Source: GCA-001735895 sp964488685
GTDB lineage: Bacteria; Pseudomonadota; Gammaproteobacteria; GCA-001735895
NCBI GenBank assembly: GCA_964488685.1
Contig: CAZAVY010000003.1
Coordinates: forward strand, 1-64,000
Length of the DNA stretch: 64,000 nucleotides
Direction: 5' to 3'
The notes beneath the pieces were generated by a model. It did no database searches and was not told the DNA's origin. It was given only the letters and a program-made list of their open reading frames with translations. Each line of letters starts with the position of its first letter. Within the stretch, counting starts at the first letter, position 1. This document shows, piece by piece, positions 44,601-53,052 of this stretch. A program made the position numbers and the translations under genes.

Positions 44601-45098
44601 GATCAGTACGACATTACCGCCCGGCCCTGCGTGGATGTAACCCTGGTTGATGATGCCGCCGAAACCACCGCCTTCGAACTTCAGATTTCCGTTGAGGAAA
44701 TCCGCGTTGGTGATGTTTAAAGTGGAACCGTAAAAACCGGCGGTATTGATCTGTGCACCGGCGCCGATGATCAACCCGTGCTGGTTGATCAAAAACACCT
44801 GGCCGTTGGAATTGAGGTTGCCGTAGATTTTGGTGGGGCTGTTGCTCAGCACCCGGTTCATGACCGCGCTGGCGCGGCTCGGCTGGATGAAATTAGTGGT
44901 CTGGCCGACACCGATGTTGAAGCCCTGCCAGTTGATGATCGCGTTGTGGCTATTGGTGACGTTGAGGGTGTTGGCGTTCGGCTGCGAGAAGCTCGCCGTG
45001 CCACTGACCACCTGTGGACCATTTGGATTTGCGAGCGCGCAGCTGCCGATGATAGCGAGGGCTATCGAGGCAACCTGTATTACGCTTCGTTTCAACAT
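41628..45098 (-). CDS. Two-partner secretion exoprotein (TpsA), filamentous haemagglutinin-like
   Basis: A large secreted protein of about 1156 residues, rich in Gly, Asn, Thr and Val and very poor in Cys. A signal peptide ends near CALANPNG. The TPS (haemagglutinin N-terminal) domain covers about 27-280, with NVTNSHNAIINWQGFNIGVG, INRVLSN-type text and NLNSNGQVFLINQHGLIIG. The rest is a beta-helix-like succession of short strands (VNNTGALTLNSLLPGDF). The end is different: a hydrophobic and helical tail (FFWTIIDDLIAFLEN) ending LLVCI with a penultimate Cys. No toxin domain or immunity gene is seen. The start could also be GTG 45107. It is last in the tpsB-fecR-tpsA operon. Confidence 0.88.
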   Translation of the reverse strand: MLKRSVIQVASIALAIIGSCALANPNGPQVVSGTASFSQPNANTLNVTNSHNAIINWQGFNIGVGQTTNFIQPSRASAVMNRVLSNSPTKIYGNLNSNGQVFLINQHGLIIGAGAQINTAGFYGSTLNITNADFLNGNLKFEGGGFGGIINQGYIHAGPGGNVVLIAPDIENGGVIEVDNGQVVLAAGESIRITSLNDASIEFDVQSHDDNRIINLGDIIARQGAARLFAGNLTHSGTINATGIVQNADGSISLVARQDIEVTASAILTANGDEGGSILVQSHHGDVYFSGNASAQGDTRQGGNIQILGDRVGLFGDASVNVSGRTGGGEVLIGGAFQGQGDTQTAAQTQVSSGASIHADAIESGNGGKVIVWADDYTLFHGVVTAKGGEISGDGGFIEISGKQTLNFNGFVDASANNGLSGTVLFDPLSVTFAIGGLTTLPVNPYTFLTDPGQTTIFDPFAITGITNLGTDVVIQADRDITINNDIITAEGGGGGNITFQAGQSVFINANIFTDNGNLSITANDPGANITNRGAGVAEITMAPGTSIDAGTGNIEITMSIGPSPGTLSGDITLNSLTANHAIIRQVGATAGSDILQIAGGTITANSLFIDHDGPANGTVGTVALPLNLVVDNLGAHIHESTNAPNGIYINAQPRVSVDVTVGGTCYGTGAVGLGCDSFGPHTILGLETVNGGNINLNITSGSLIIADQIRIDDVQATGNAGNISIVSTNTIISNTNIFNNIVGGTVDFNTPNPISLTAGTYGGTFTSSGVGNPVVNGNVTFDRFNLAVTSSLTLAGGTLVFASDAAFAGDFNLTGGALDVSGITLSVTGAFNWSAGASIQGGGSGVLDLFGNTTVGGAGVHNVINIIVNNTGALTLNSLLPGDFQLESGSVFNNFGSFDLLNDSDLGTGTSATFNNTGLFSKSGGLGTSTVNSAVAFINTGAAIQVDSGTLVIASLPTLTLDAGSTLFGNGTYSGNVVNNGGTVVPGNAAAIGTLTIIGNFTNTLGNVVIDIQNGGTPVAGIDYDLLQVQGQADLGGNLVLLPVAGYTVSNNDTFVPITYLTRTMNQFAAIVGIGGGAATPTYTGNIGTTGDLSLTLTPGGGVGFFWTIIDDLIAFLENFDKLTKAIASNQPEAESVMQELLNVDGDKDSLLVCI

Positions 45099-45178
45099 AA
45101 GTTTCACCGACGGCCTAACAAACTACCGTCTTCGGCCTCCTGCTGCAACCGTTCTTGCATGATATTGCGAAGGGACCT

Positions 45179-46636
45179 TCACTGAACCGTACATTCCATG
45201 GTTTCCTTGCCGGCGCCTTTTTCACCGAACAGGTTCATCATTTGCTCCGACTGCGCCGTTATCTGGCCCGGGCTCGGGAACCGGTCAAACTTCTGAAACG
45301 CGGGCACGAAACCAAGCCGCACTGCCTTGGCTGCATTCGCCAGGACCACTTCGCCGGCGCCAATATTAATCGTATTACCGTCGACGCCCCGAACCGCGAC
45401 ATCGCCCTTGTCCACTTTTACATAAAGCCCCGGATCGATCCTGACCGGGTCGGACTCGCTGAACAAATCTTCCGGAATCCTGATCTTGTCGGGTCGAGGC
45501 GCTCCTCCCATGGAGCGTAATCCTAGCGGGATATCCGGCACCGACAGCGGCGGGCTGAAATTGTTTCGCAGGTAAACGGTACGGCCGTTTTGCAACAAGG
45601 TCGAACTGCTGCCGAGCTGTAACTCGATTGCGCCGCTCCAGACCCTGGCGTACATACCGTTGCCATCGCCGATTGCGTAGGCCGGTTTTACAAATAAATT
45701 CAGAAACTTGCCCAGCAAGGTATCATTCGCCGGATCCCGCAACGCATTGCTGCTGACACAGGCACCTTCGCATACGAGATCAAAACCGGTGCCGCGGATG
45801 CCGATGGTTGCCGTCGGTGTGGCCACCAGAAACGCTTTCTGGTTAAGTAATCCGATGGCCCCGGTTACCAGCCGTAAGCCACCTTGCAGGAACCTGAGGA
45901 AGGAGTTGTTCTCGTCCGGTTGCTCGGGTTTGAATTCGTGTTCCTCGATGCGAAACGCGCTTTTCGGAGACAGGGTTACGCGGGTCTTGTCGTTGAAGGC
46001 AATCACGGTAAAAGACTTGATTCCGGTTTGAATCTGATCGCGCTCATAAACCGCGGCGCCAACACTCAGAACCCGGCTATTCTGGTCATCCTCGGTTGCG
46101 CTCGCCTTACCTTGCAGCAGGGCGATACGGCCAACCACGCGGGTCTCGCGCTGCGCCGCCTGCCGGGTGGCATTTTCTTCTTGCTGGCACTCATTGCCCT
46201 CGCACAGTCGCGCATCAAATTCGGTACCGCGAATACCGATCGTCGCGACCGAGGTACTGATTCGAAACGCATCCGGATTGCGCTTGCTGATGAAACCGGT
46301 GAACGCTCGCAGCCCACCCCGGATCAATCGCAAAAACGCGTTCTCATTACCCTGCCGGGTATTGACGTTTACAATCTTGAAGGTGGTATTGGGCCGCAGC
46401 GTCATCCGGGTGCCATCCTCGAGCTTGATCAGGGCGAAGCCACGGCTGCCGGTATTGAGCGTTTCACCGTTGTGCAGCACCACACCCTTGCCGATGAGTC
46501 GTGGTTGTTCACCATCGAGCTGCCCGCTTAAAATCCCGCGCGAATAGGTCACTTCTCCGACTTCAACTGCTGCCAGGCTGGCGAGGCTAAGCCCTGCACC
46601 CAGCAAACCGACTATTATCCTGTTAAGAATTTTCAT
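45179..46636 (-). CDS. Tandem FecR-domain protein in a two-partner secretion operon
   Basis: A 485-residue exported protein with two FecR domains and no membrane anchor. Signal peptide to about residue 23 (GLSLASLA). The first FecR domain (about 25-155) contains RGGLRAFTGF ... ISTSVATIGIRGTEFDARL; the second (about 175-360) contains QGGLRLVTGAIG ... VATPTATIGIRGTGFDLVC. A C-terminal region of about 120 residues has no domain I know and ends KETMECTVQ with a late Cys. I chose ATG 46636, with GAGG 6 bases upstream, rather than a TTG four codons earlier. It starts 8 bases after the tpsB stop. Unlike iron-regulatory FecR, no sigma factor gene is present, so a role in secretion or surface attachment of TpsA is likely. 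Confidence 0.85.
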   Translation of the reverse strand: MKILNRIIVGLLGAGLSLASLAAVEVGEVTYSRGILSGQLDGEQPRLIGKGVVLHNGETLNTGSRGFALIKLEDGTRMTLRPNTTFKIVNVNTRQGNENAFLRLIRGGLRAFTGFISKRNPDAFRISTSVATIGIRGTEFDARLCEGNECQQEENATRQAAQRETRVVGRIALLQGKASATEDDQNSRVLSVGAAVYERDQIQTGIKSFTVIAFNDKTRVTLSPKSAFRIEEHEFKPEQPDENNSFLRFLQGGLRLVTGAIGLLNQKAFLVATPTATIGIRGTGFDLVCEGACVSSNALRDPANDTLLGKFLNLFVKPAYAIGDGNGMYARVWSGAIELQLGSSSTLLQNGRTVYLRNNFSPPLSVPDIPLGLRSMGGAPRPDKIRIPEDLFSESDPVRIDPGLYVKVDKGDVAVRGVDGNTINIGAGEVVLANAAKAVRLGFVPAFQKFDRFPSPGQITAQSEQMMNLFGEKGAGKETMECTVQ

Positions 46637-46644
46637 GCAGTTCC

Positions 46645-48255
46645 TCAAAATCGATAGACTGCGCTCACGTGGAGCTTGTCGTCTCCGTCTTCATTAATCG
46701 TGGTATCCAGACCACCCCCGTCTCCGATCACACCGTAGTTCAGACTCACGCTCAGATTTTCTTTCCAGGACCAGAACATGCCAACTCCGGCGGAAGAAAC
46801 ATCGAAGTCGACGCCATCATTACCCGGCTGATCACCGTCGTTAAACTCGGTATGGGCCAGATCCGTGAACACCAGGAAGCGAAGATTGTAAGCTGTTACT
46901 GGCGGAAACCATAATTCGAGGCTCAACTGGTAACCGGAATCACCGGTTACCGAACGTTCTTCGAAACCGCGCAGGGTACCCACCCCGCCGACCCCGAACT
47001 GCTCACCGGAAATCAACAACTCGCTGGTTTGCTGCCCGGAGAAACCGGCGTGAAACAGGTACTCCCCGGCAAACAGCTGATCGAAGGAAAGCGCAAATCG
47101 CAACGCTGTCCAGCCACTTTCCGCCTCGGGTCGATCCTGATCGTATTCGTCGTCGTCATCGCCGATTTCCTGCACCAGCGTGACACTTCCGGAAAAACTG
47201 TTACCGGGATTCTGGCGACTGAACGAATATCCCAGTTCCAGCGGTAGGCTAACGACATCGGCCCCGCTCAATTGGGTATTATTGAATTCCGACTTGTTAT
47301 CGAAGTTCTTATGCTGAACTCCGACCGACCACGCATGAGTGAAACTACCGTCGGTCAACATCGGGCGGTTGTAAAAAAACCCGTAGACCCGACCCTCGCC
47401 GGTTATCTCGAGCGCCTGACCACCCCCGGTGCCGGGTGCGATGCCCTGACCCGCGCTATCATCGCCCCCGGTTTCACCCGCGGAATCCGAATCGGAAAAC
47501 AGGATGTCGACGCTGGCGCCATGTTCATACATCGGGATGTGATAGTTAATACCGATCTGCGTTGTCGCATCCGTATCTTCCGGTGCGGTTGTCAGGGTCG
47601 CGGTGATGGCATGATCGCGGTTGAATAAATTTCCATGCTGATAACCCAGCGTGGTACGCCATTCCTCGGCGTCTTCGGGCCCGGTGTTATCGAGGCTGAT
47701 GAAATAAACCCGGGGATCGCGATCCTTGACCGCCAGCACCGCGTCGATACTGTCGGTTTCCGTGCCTTCCTTGAATCGCAGCACGGTACTCTTCGATGCA
47801 TGATTGTTGGCGATCTTCAACGAGCGTGACAGCAGTTTGGTATTCGGGGTATCGCCCGCTTTGAGCTCCGGTACCGAATTCAGAATATTGTCGTCGTTGA
47901 AAAACCGGTTGCCTTCGACCGCAATTCTGCCAATCGCAAAACGTGACACTTTAAGTAGAACCGTGCCCTCGAATAAATCCTGTGGTGGCATTGAAACCCG
48001 GTGGAAGTTGAAACCGGCAGCGATTATCGCCTGTTCGAGCGCATCGCGCGCAGCCGATAAACCTTCGAGTCCAAATTGATCGCCGGTGTAAGGGGCCAGT
48101 ATGCTGTCAGCAAGCTCGCCAATCGGATTGTCACCGATTATATGGAAACGCTCCACGTTGAAGGTAAAAGCCTCCAGCGTGTCCTGAGCGATTGCTCCCT
48201 GCGGCATAGTCCACACCAGCGCCAATGCGACTAATATGCCCGTTCCTTTCCACAT
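46645..48255 (-). CDS. Two-partner secretion outer-membrane transporter (TpsB, ShlB/FhaC-like)
   Basis: Outer-membrane pore of the Omp85 superfamily that moves TpsA to the surface. It has 536 residues: a signal peptide (MPQGAIA), POTRA domains (about 30-190: VERFHIIGDNPIGELADSI and FAIGRIAVEGNRFFNDDNI), then a 16-strand barrel ending VSAVYRF with the C-terminal Phe of outer-membrane barrels. The conserved loop-6 motif reads GTLRGFEER, with Leu where VRGY/F is common. An acidic Gly-rich loop (SAGETGGDDSAGQGIAPG) lies near 265. It is the first gene of the operon, with FecR and TpsA genes behind it. Confidence 0.9.
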   Translation of the reverse strand: MWKGTGILVALALVWTMPQGAIAQDTLEAFTFNVERFHIIGDNPIGELADSILAPYTGDQFGLEGLSAARDALEQAIIAAGFNFHRVSMPPQDLFEGTVLLKVSRFAIGRIAVEGNRFFNDDNILNSVPELKAGDTPNTKLLSRSLKIANNHASKSTVLRFKEGTETDSIDAVLAVKDRDPRVYFISLDNTGPEDAEEWRTTLGYQHGNLFNRDHAITATLTTAPEDTDATTQIGINYHIPMYEHGASVDILFSDSDSAGETGGDDSAGQGIAPGTGGGQALEITGEGRVYGFFYNRPMLTDGSFTHAWSVGVQHKNFDNKSEFNNTQLSGADVVSLPLELGYSFSRQNPGNSFSGSVTLVQEIGDDDDEYDQDRPEAESGWTALRFALSFDQLFAGEYLFHAGFSGQQTSELLISGEQFGVGGVGTLRGFEERSVTGDSGYQLSLELWFPPVTAYNLRFLVFTDLAHTEFNDGDQPGNDGVDFDVSSAGVGMFWSWKENLSVSLNYGVIGDGGGLDTTINEDGDDKLHVSAVYRF

Positions 48256-48365
48256 TATTATGATTATTTGGCGCTTATAATAAAATGACAGGGTACAGGC
48301 TCTAAGCAGCCACTACCAGATATAAAACCGGGAGAAATGCCTGAATAAGGTCAGATTTTACTGGT

Positions 48366-49550
48366 TTAGGTGATATTTTGGATCGCTTTTTCCATCATTG
48401 CGCGCTTCAGGCAGGGAATTGCGTCGATAATTTTCATCCCCAGGTTGCGCGAACCGGTAATCCACTCCTGATCCAGTCCATAGATCCATTTGAGTGCGCT
48501 GAAACTTTGGCCCGCAACCCAGGTTTCACTTTTGCGCTGACGCTGGAACCGTCGTAACTGCTTTTGCGAGATTACATCGGCCCGCTCCCCCACCAATCGC
48601 ACCAGCAATTCGACATCACTGAAACCCAGGTTGACACCCTGGCCGGCCAGTGGATGTACGCAATGCGCAGCGTCTCCAACCAGCAAAACCCGGCCTTTAA
48701 GCCAGTGTTCGCAATGGTGCCAGCCAAGCGGGAAGCTGATGCGCCGACTACAGGCATTTACCCGTCCCAGCTTGAACTCGAATGCGGCGCCGAGCGCCTC
48801 GCAAAACTCTTCATCGCCAACACCGGCTAGCTGCTGCGCCAGGCCATTGTCACAGGACCAGACAATCGAGCTTTGCCCATTGGCCAGTGGCAGGAAAGCC
48901 AGCGGGCCCGTGGCAAGGAATCGCTGCCAGGCGGTACTACGGTGAGACTGCTCGGTCTCGACATTTGCCACAATTGCGCTCTGCTGGTACTGCCCTGCCT
49001 GCACTTCGAATCCGGCCAGATTTCGCGTCGGTGAGCTGCGTCCTTCGGCGGCGATCAACAAATTTGCGCTCAGACAAGGACCCGAATCCAGTCGCAATTC
49101 AACGCCGCCCAGGTGATTTTCGAGCAAGGCTTCGATCCGGTCCGGCATGAACCATTCGATATTCATCTGGCGCTCACAGGCCCGGTTGAGCGCTTGCTGA
49201 ATCAACCTATTTTCGACGATGGCGCCGAGGTTGTCGCGCGCCAGATCGACCGCATCAAACGCGATGCTGGCGTTACCATGTTGATGCCAGATATGCATTT
49301 GCTCGTAATAACAAACCCGTTTGCTATCGAGCTGTTGCCAGATTCCCAGGTGCTCCAGGATGTCGCGCGAACGTGGACTGATCGCCGACACGCGTAAATC
49401 ATAGGGATCATCCCGGGCTATATCTTGGTGCTGCGGTGCCACCGCTTCAAGCAGTGCAATCCGAAAGCCCCTGGCGGCCAATGCGAGCGCGGTGCAGGCG
49501 CCAACCATGCCGGCACCGGCGACAACGACATCAAACTTGCCGGAACTCAC
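48366..49550 (-). CDS. ubiI: FAD-dependent ubiquinone biosynthesis hydroxylase, UbiI-like
   Basis: Flavin monooxygenase of the UbiH/COQ6 family; UbiI adds the C5 hydroxyl of ubiquinone. The 394-residue protein has the FAD fold VVVAGAGMVGACTALALAARG, the DG-type motif LIAAEGRSSPTRN (with Glu in place of Asp), and the second FAD motif GRVLLVGDAAHCVHPLAGQGVNLGF. It overlaps the ubiH stop by four bases (GTGA, GTG start). The order pepP-ubiH-ubiI is conserved in gammaproteobacteria, which favours UbiI over UbiF; the coq7 gene in this window would supply the C6 step. Confidence 0.85.
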   Translation of the reverse strand: MSSGKFDVVVAGAGMVGACTALALAARGFRIALLEAVAPQHQDIARDDPYDLRVSAISPRSRDILEHLGIWQQLDSKRVCYYEQMHIWHQHGNASIAFDAVDLARDNLGAIVENRLIQQALNRACERQMNIEWFMPDRIEALLENHLGGVELRLDSGPCLSANLLIAAEGRSSPTRNLAGFEVQAGQYQQSAIVANVETEQSHRSTAWQRFLATGPLAFLPLANGQSSIVWSCDNGLAQQLAGVGDEEFCEALGAAFEFKLGRVNACSRRISFPLGWHHCEHWLKGRVLLVGDAAHCVHPLAGQGVNLGFSDVELLVRLVGERADVISQKQLRRFQRQRKSETWVAGQSFSALKWIYGLDQEWITGSRNLGMKIIDAIPCLKRAMMEKAIQNIT

Positions 49551-50755
49551 AAACGCCCCCGCAACAAACGATTGCCGCCGAAGGTCAGGCCCATGCCCGC
49601 GAATGCAACCTGCCTCTTCAGCGCCGGCATCAAATCGAGCAGGCCGAGGCCCGCGGCACGAACATGATCGAACAGCGGCAACTGGTTTGAAAACAGGGTC
49701 ACCAGAGCGTCACCATAGCGAATCACCTGTCGTTGTTCTGTTAAACGCAGCGATTCGTATCGGTCCGCAAACGCCCTGATGCCGGGTCCATCGAGATCGG
49801 CCAGCGACTGCTCACACAACAATTCATGGAGACAGGCGATATCGCGTAGCGACAGGTTGAAACTCTGTCCGGCAACCGGATGTAATGCATTGGCGGCATT
49901 GCCGATCAAAAGGCAGCGCCCGGCCTGCAGCGAGTCGGCACGGGTACGTTCGATCGGAATCGAAAAGCGTTCGCCAACGCCTTCGATCAGCCCGAGACGA
50001 AAGCCAAAACACCGTTGCAGGGCGCTGCTGAACGGGTCGTCATGGTGCGAGCAAACCTGTTCCGCGGTTTCTGCAGCCAGCGTCCATACGCAGGCATAGC
50101 GTTTGCCCCCCAGCGGTAACATTGCCAACGGACCCTGCGGGGTAAATCGTTCGTAAGCAGTGTCGATTTGCGGCCTGCTGACTTCGACATTGCTGATAAC
50201 GACCACCTGGCCGTAATCGACAGTTCGGTGACCGATGCCAAGCGCTGCACGCGCCGGTGAACGCGCGCCGTCGGCGATCAGCGCGAGCTTCGCTTCGAGT
50301 CGATGCGCGCGTTTATTCTTGCGATAGCCGATGGTTACGTTTTCGTCCTGCGTGATCGATGCGAATTCTGCGCCCTGCAGCAGTTGAATTTTTTTTGAAG
50401 CCTTTACGGCTTCCAGCAGACAGCGGTTTAACGGCTGATTTTCGATGACATAACCCAGCGCGTCGAGCGGGTAATCTTCAACCCGCAAACGGGTCACGCC
50501 CCAGCGGCCGCGGGATGAGATATGAATGTTGCGGATCGGCGATGCCTGTGTTTCGAGCTGTGCCCATAGTCCCAGCGCCCTGAAAACCTGCACACTGCTT
50601 GCAGAGAGCACGATCGAGCGTGCGTTCAATCCATCGGCCTGCGCCCGATCGGGATTACCCGCCTCAACTATCGAAACGCGACGTCCCGTATGCTGCAATA
50701 CCAGCGCCGCGCACAAACCAACCAGTCCTCCGCCGATGATGGCAATATCACGCAT
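49547..50755 (-). CDS. ubiH: 2-octaprenyl-6-methoxyphenol hydroxylase-like FAD monooxygenase
   Basis: UbiH adds the C1 hydroxyl in ubiquinone synthesis. The 402-residue protein has IAIIGGGLVGLCAALVLQHTG, the DG motif LALIADGARSPAR, and GRCLLIGNAANALHPVAGQSFNLSLRD, the family's GD-like motif with Asn in place of Asp. Regions RSIVLSASSVQVFRALGLW are typical of UbiH. It directly follows pepP on the same strand with no gap and is coupled to the ubiI-like gene. Confidence 0.9.
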   Translation of the reverse strand: MRDIAIIGGGLVGLCAALVLQHTGRRVSIVEAGNPDRAQADGLNARSIVLSASSVQVFRALGLWAQLETQASPIRNIHISSRGRWGVTRLRVEDYPLDALGYVIENQPLNRCLLEAVKASKKIQLLQGAEFASITQDENVTIGYRKNKRAHRLEAKLALIADGARSPARAALGIGHRTVDYGQVVVISNVEVSRPQIDTAYERFTPQGPLAMLPLGGKRYACVWTLAAETAEQVCSHHDDPFSSALQRCFGFRLGLIEGVGERFSIPIERTRADSLQAGRCLLIGNAANALHPVAGQSFNLSLRDIACLHELLCEQSLADLDGPGIRAFADRYESLRLTEQRQVIRYGDALVTLFSNQLPLFDHVRAAGLGLLDLMPALKRQVAFAGMGLTFGGNRLLRGRL

Positions 50756-52060
50756 TCAACTCGCCATCAGGGCTTCGATCTCGGGCGCTTTGCGCGGCAG
50801 AGCCTCGGTCAAAACATCATAGCCCTGGCGCGTAACCAGCACGTCGTCTTCAATACGTATTCCGATATCCCACCACTTCCGATTTACGCCCCGGGTTCTG
50901 GCTGGAATGTAAATTCCGGGTTCGATCGTCAAAACCATTCCCGGCTCCAGCAGGCGCCATTGATCACCCACCTTGTAATCACCGACATCGTGAACATCGA
51001 GCCCGAGCCAATGACCGGTACGGTGCATGTAGAACTTGCGATAAGCGTGTTCCTTGATGAGGCTGGTAACATTACCTTTTAGCAGTTTCAGTTCCACCAG
51101 GCCTCGGGTGATTACGCGCACCGCGGCATTATGGGGATCGTTCCAGTGATTCCCCGGCATCACCTTTTTAACCGCCGCCTGGTGAGCCTTCAATACCACG
51201 TCGTAAATTTCACGTTGTGCATTCGAGTACTTGCCGTTGACCGGAAAGGTACGAGTGACATCCGAGGCATAACCCTGCACCTCGCAACCGGCATCGATTA
51301 ACAGCAGATCACCATCGTTCAGTTCATCGGTATTTTCGGTGTAATGCAAAATACAACCGTTGGCCCCGCCACCGACGATCGCCGGGTAGGCATGATTTGC
51401 ATTGTTGTTGCGATACTCGTGATCGAATTCGGCCGCAATTTGATACTCGTATTTGCCCGGTGTGCACAGCTTCATCGCACGTTTGTGCGCGCGTACATTG
51501 ATCGCTGCCGCCTTGCGCATCATACGAAGTTCTTCCCGGCTTTTGAAAAGCCGCATATCGTGCAGCAGGTAATCCAACGATACGAATTCGGAAGGCACAT
51601 GCAAACCGGCCCGGGACTGCTCCTTGATTTGGCTTACCCAACCGATCAGGCGTTGATCAAACTCCGAATAGCGGCCCATTATATTGAAAATACTGTCAGT
51701 CCCTTCCAGCATGCCGGGCAGAATGTCATCGATATCGTCAATCGGAAACGAATCATCCGCGCCAAAGGTTTCCACCGCCCCCTCCTGTCCCGCACGACGT
51801 CCATTCCAGGTCTCTTGCTGTAGATCCTTTTCCCGGCAGAACAGGATGTACTCACCGTGCTTGCGTCCCGGTATCAATACCATCACCGCATCGGGCTCGT
51901 TAAACCCGGTCAGATACAGGAAATCACTATCCTGGCGAAACGGGAAGTGAGCATCGCGGTTGCGAATGATTTCGGAAGCGGAAGGCAGAATCGCAATCGT
52001 ATTCCTACCCATCATTTTCATCAACTGGTTACGGCGGCGTTTAAACTCGGTAGGCTTCAT
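50756..52060 (-). CDS. pepP: Xaa-Pro aminopeptidase
   Basis: Cytoplasmic manganese peptidase that removes an N-terminal residue before proline. The 434-residue protein has an N-terminal creatinase-like domain (about 1-170, DAHFPFRQDSDFLYLTGFNEP) and the pita-bread catalytic domain. The metal ligands are seen in LLIDAGCEVQGYASDVTRTFPV (two Asp), HRTGHWLGLDVHDVG (His), VLTIEPGIYI (Glu) and IRIEDDVLVT (Glu). The length matches E. coli PepP (441). It is first in pepP-ubiH-ubiI and follows the ygfB-like gene after 252 bases. Confidence 0.95.
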   Translation of the reverse strand: MKPTEFKRRRNQLMKMMGRNTIAILPSASEIIRNRDAHFPFRQDSDFLYLTGFNEPDAVMVLIPGRKHGEYILFCREKDLQQETWNGRRAGQEGAVETFGADDSFPIDDIDDILPGMLEGTDSIFNIMGRYSEFDQRLIGWVSQIKEQSRAGLHVPSEFVSLDYLLHDMRLFKSREELRMMRKAAAINVRAHKRAMKLCTPGKYEYQIAAEFDHEYRNNNANHAYPAIVGGGANGCILHYTENTDELNDGDLLLIDAGCEVQGYASDVTRTFPVNGKYSNAQREIYDVVLKAHQAAVKKVMPGNHWNDPHNAAVRVITRGLVELKLLKGNVTSLIKEHAYRKFYMHRTGHWLGLDVHDVGDYKVGDQWRLLEPGMVLTIEPGIYIPARTRGVNRKWWDIGIRIEDDVLVTRQGYDVLTEALPRKAPEIEALMAS

Positions 52061-52312
52061 TTAGTGCTCATCGTTAATTCTGCAAACCCGGGGACAGTTT
52101 ACTTTAAGGTTTGAGGACATTCCCGCGCAAGAGGCTGGGTAAAAACTATTTCCGAAAATTCGAAGTGGTAATTCGGATGTATTTAATCTTCGGTTTCGAA
52201 GGTTAAGTGGGTAACTCATGTCAATATTTGTCCAATATCAAATTGCATGTGGGAGAAAAATGTACTTAGCTGCTATTGATCGGAGTTTTACACAGCCTCG
52301 CGAGCGGGAATC

Positions 52313-52945
52313 TTACAAAGATTCCTCCGTAGCCGCAAAAGATAACCGCTTACGCGGGTATGACTTCAAAATGTAAAATAAGGGATCAAACCCCTTTTCG
52401 ATCGAGTGTACTGTTGACGCTGGCTTGCGCGGATTCGAGGATTGGTTCAACGTCAGTGTCGCGATTCGCACATGCTCGACCAGCTCGGCATATTGCCTGT
52501 CGACTTCATCACTGGTTTCAGCGTCGTGGCTGAGCTTACTAATTTCGAGCAGGTCTGACAAACACTCGCGTGAATCATCGTCCAGCGAATCTTCGGCGCC
52601 AATACCGCCCACCCCAAAACCATACAGAAACACCTGACACCAGGTCGATAGTCCCAACAGGCGAAGATCGAAGTCATCGGTATCATCCGGCAAGAACAGT
52701 TCCAGATCGAAATCCTCGTTATTCAGTTGCTTGCGAGTTTGGTCGAATAGCTGCTCCAGTAAAGCAATCTGCTCGCTTGCGAGTAGGCTGCCCTTTTCCG
52801 GCAATTGCTCCAGCGTGTGCCCCAGCCAGGTCGCAAGGTCGGCATTATCAATCAACAATGCACACAGTGTACCATGCGAATCTGCTGCCCCGGCGGACGC
52901 GCCAAGGCTTTCGAGCGCCGCCTGAACGCTGTCAAAATCAAGCAT
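52313..52945 (-). CDS. YgfB/UPF0149 family protein with altered C-terminus
   Basis: A 210-residue acidic cytoplasmic protein of the UPF0149 family (YgfB). It shows ESLGASAGAADSHGTLCALL, LLGLSTWCQVFLYGFGVGG and the SDLLEISKL stretch, and VEHVRIATLTL is where most members end. In Pseudomonas, YgfB interferes with AlpA-dependent antitermination; whether that applies here is unknown. About 45 extra residues follow, and part of them (SYPRKRL) is encoded by a GTCATACCCGCG palindrome at 52341-52364. The extension therefore looks acquired by repeat insertion. It is divergent from the zapB-like/zapA genes and followed by pepP, as in E. coli. Confidence 0.85.
   Translation of the reverse strand: MLDFDSVQAALESLGASAGAADSHGTLCALLIDNADLATWLGHTLEQLPEKGSLLASEQIALLEQLFDQTRKQLNNEDFDLELFLPDDTDDFDLRLLGLSTWCQVFLYGFGVGGIGAEDSLDDDSRECLSDLLEISKLSHDAETSDEVDRQYAELVEHVRIATLTLNQSSNPRKPASTVHSIEKGFDPLFYILKSYPRKRLSFAATEESL
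52341..52364. repeat. GTCATACCCGCG palindrome inside a coding region
   Basis: GATAACCGC-TTAC-GCGGGTATGAC is an imperfect palindrome of the dispersed repeat type. It lies within the last 20 codons of the ygfB-like gene and is translated on the minus strand as part of SYPRKRL. A related half-site (ACATTCCCGCGCAAG) lies near 52117 in the gap before pepP. The remainder of 52061-52312 shows nothing recognisable. Confidence 0.65.
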
Positions 52946-52972
52946 TGTAGAATACCCGTAGATTAGTATAAT
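52945..52972 (+). promoter_or_regulatory. Putative sigma-70 promoter for the zapB-like/zapA genes
   Basis: TTGTAG at 52945-52950 and a perfect TATAAT at 52967-52972 are 16 bases apart. The -35 element overlaps the start codon of the divergent ygfB-like gene. The distance to the zapB-like ATG (53053) leaves an 75-80 base leader. Confidence 0.5.
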
Positions 52973-53052
52973 TTTTGTATTCTAACATCCGCACCTGGCT
53001 ACAAAAACAACTGCATATTGACCTGTGCGACCTAAGGCCCGATGATTACGCT

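Noticed and set aside
41628..48255. Contact-dependent inhibition (CdiA/CdiB) system
   Set aside because: The exoprotein lacks a pretoxin motif and a C-terminal toxin domain, and no small immunity gene lies behind it; gcvT follows. An adhesin-like two-partner system fits better.
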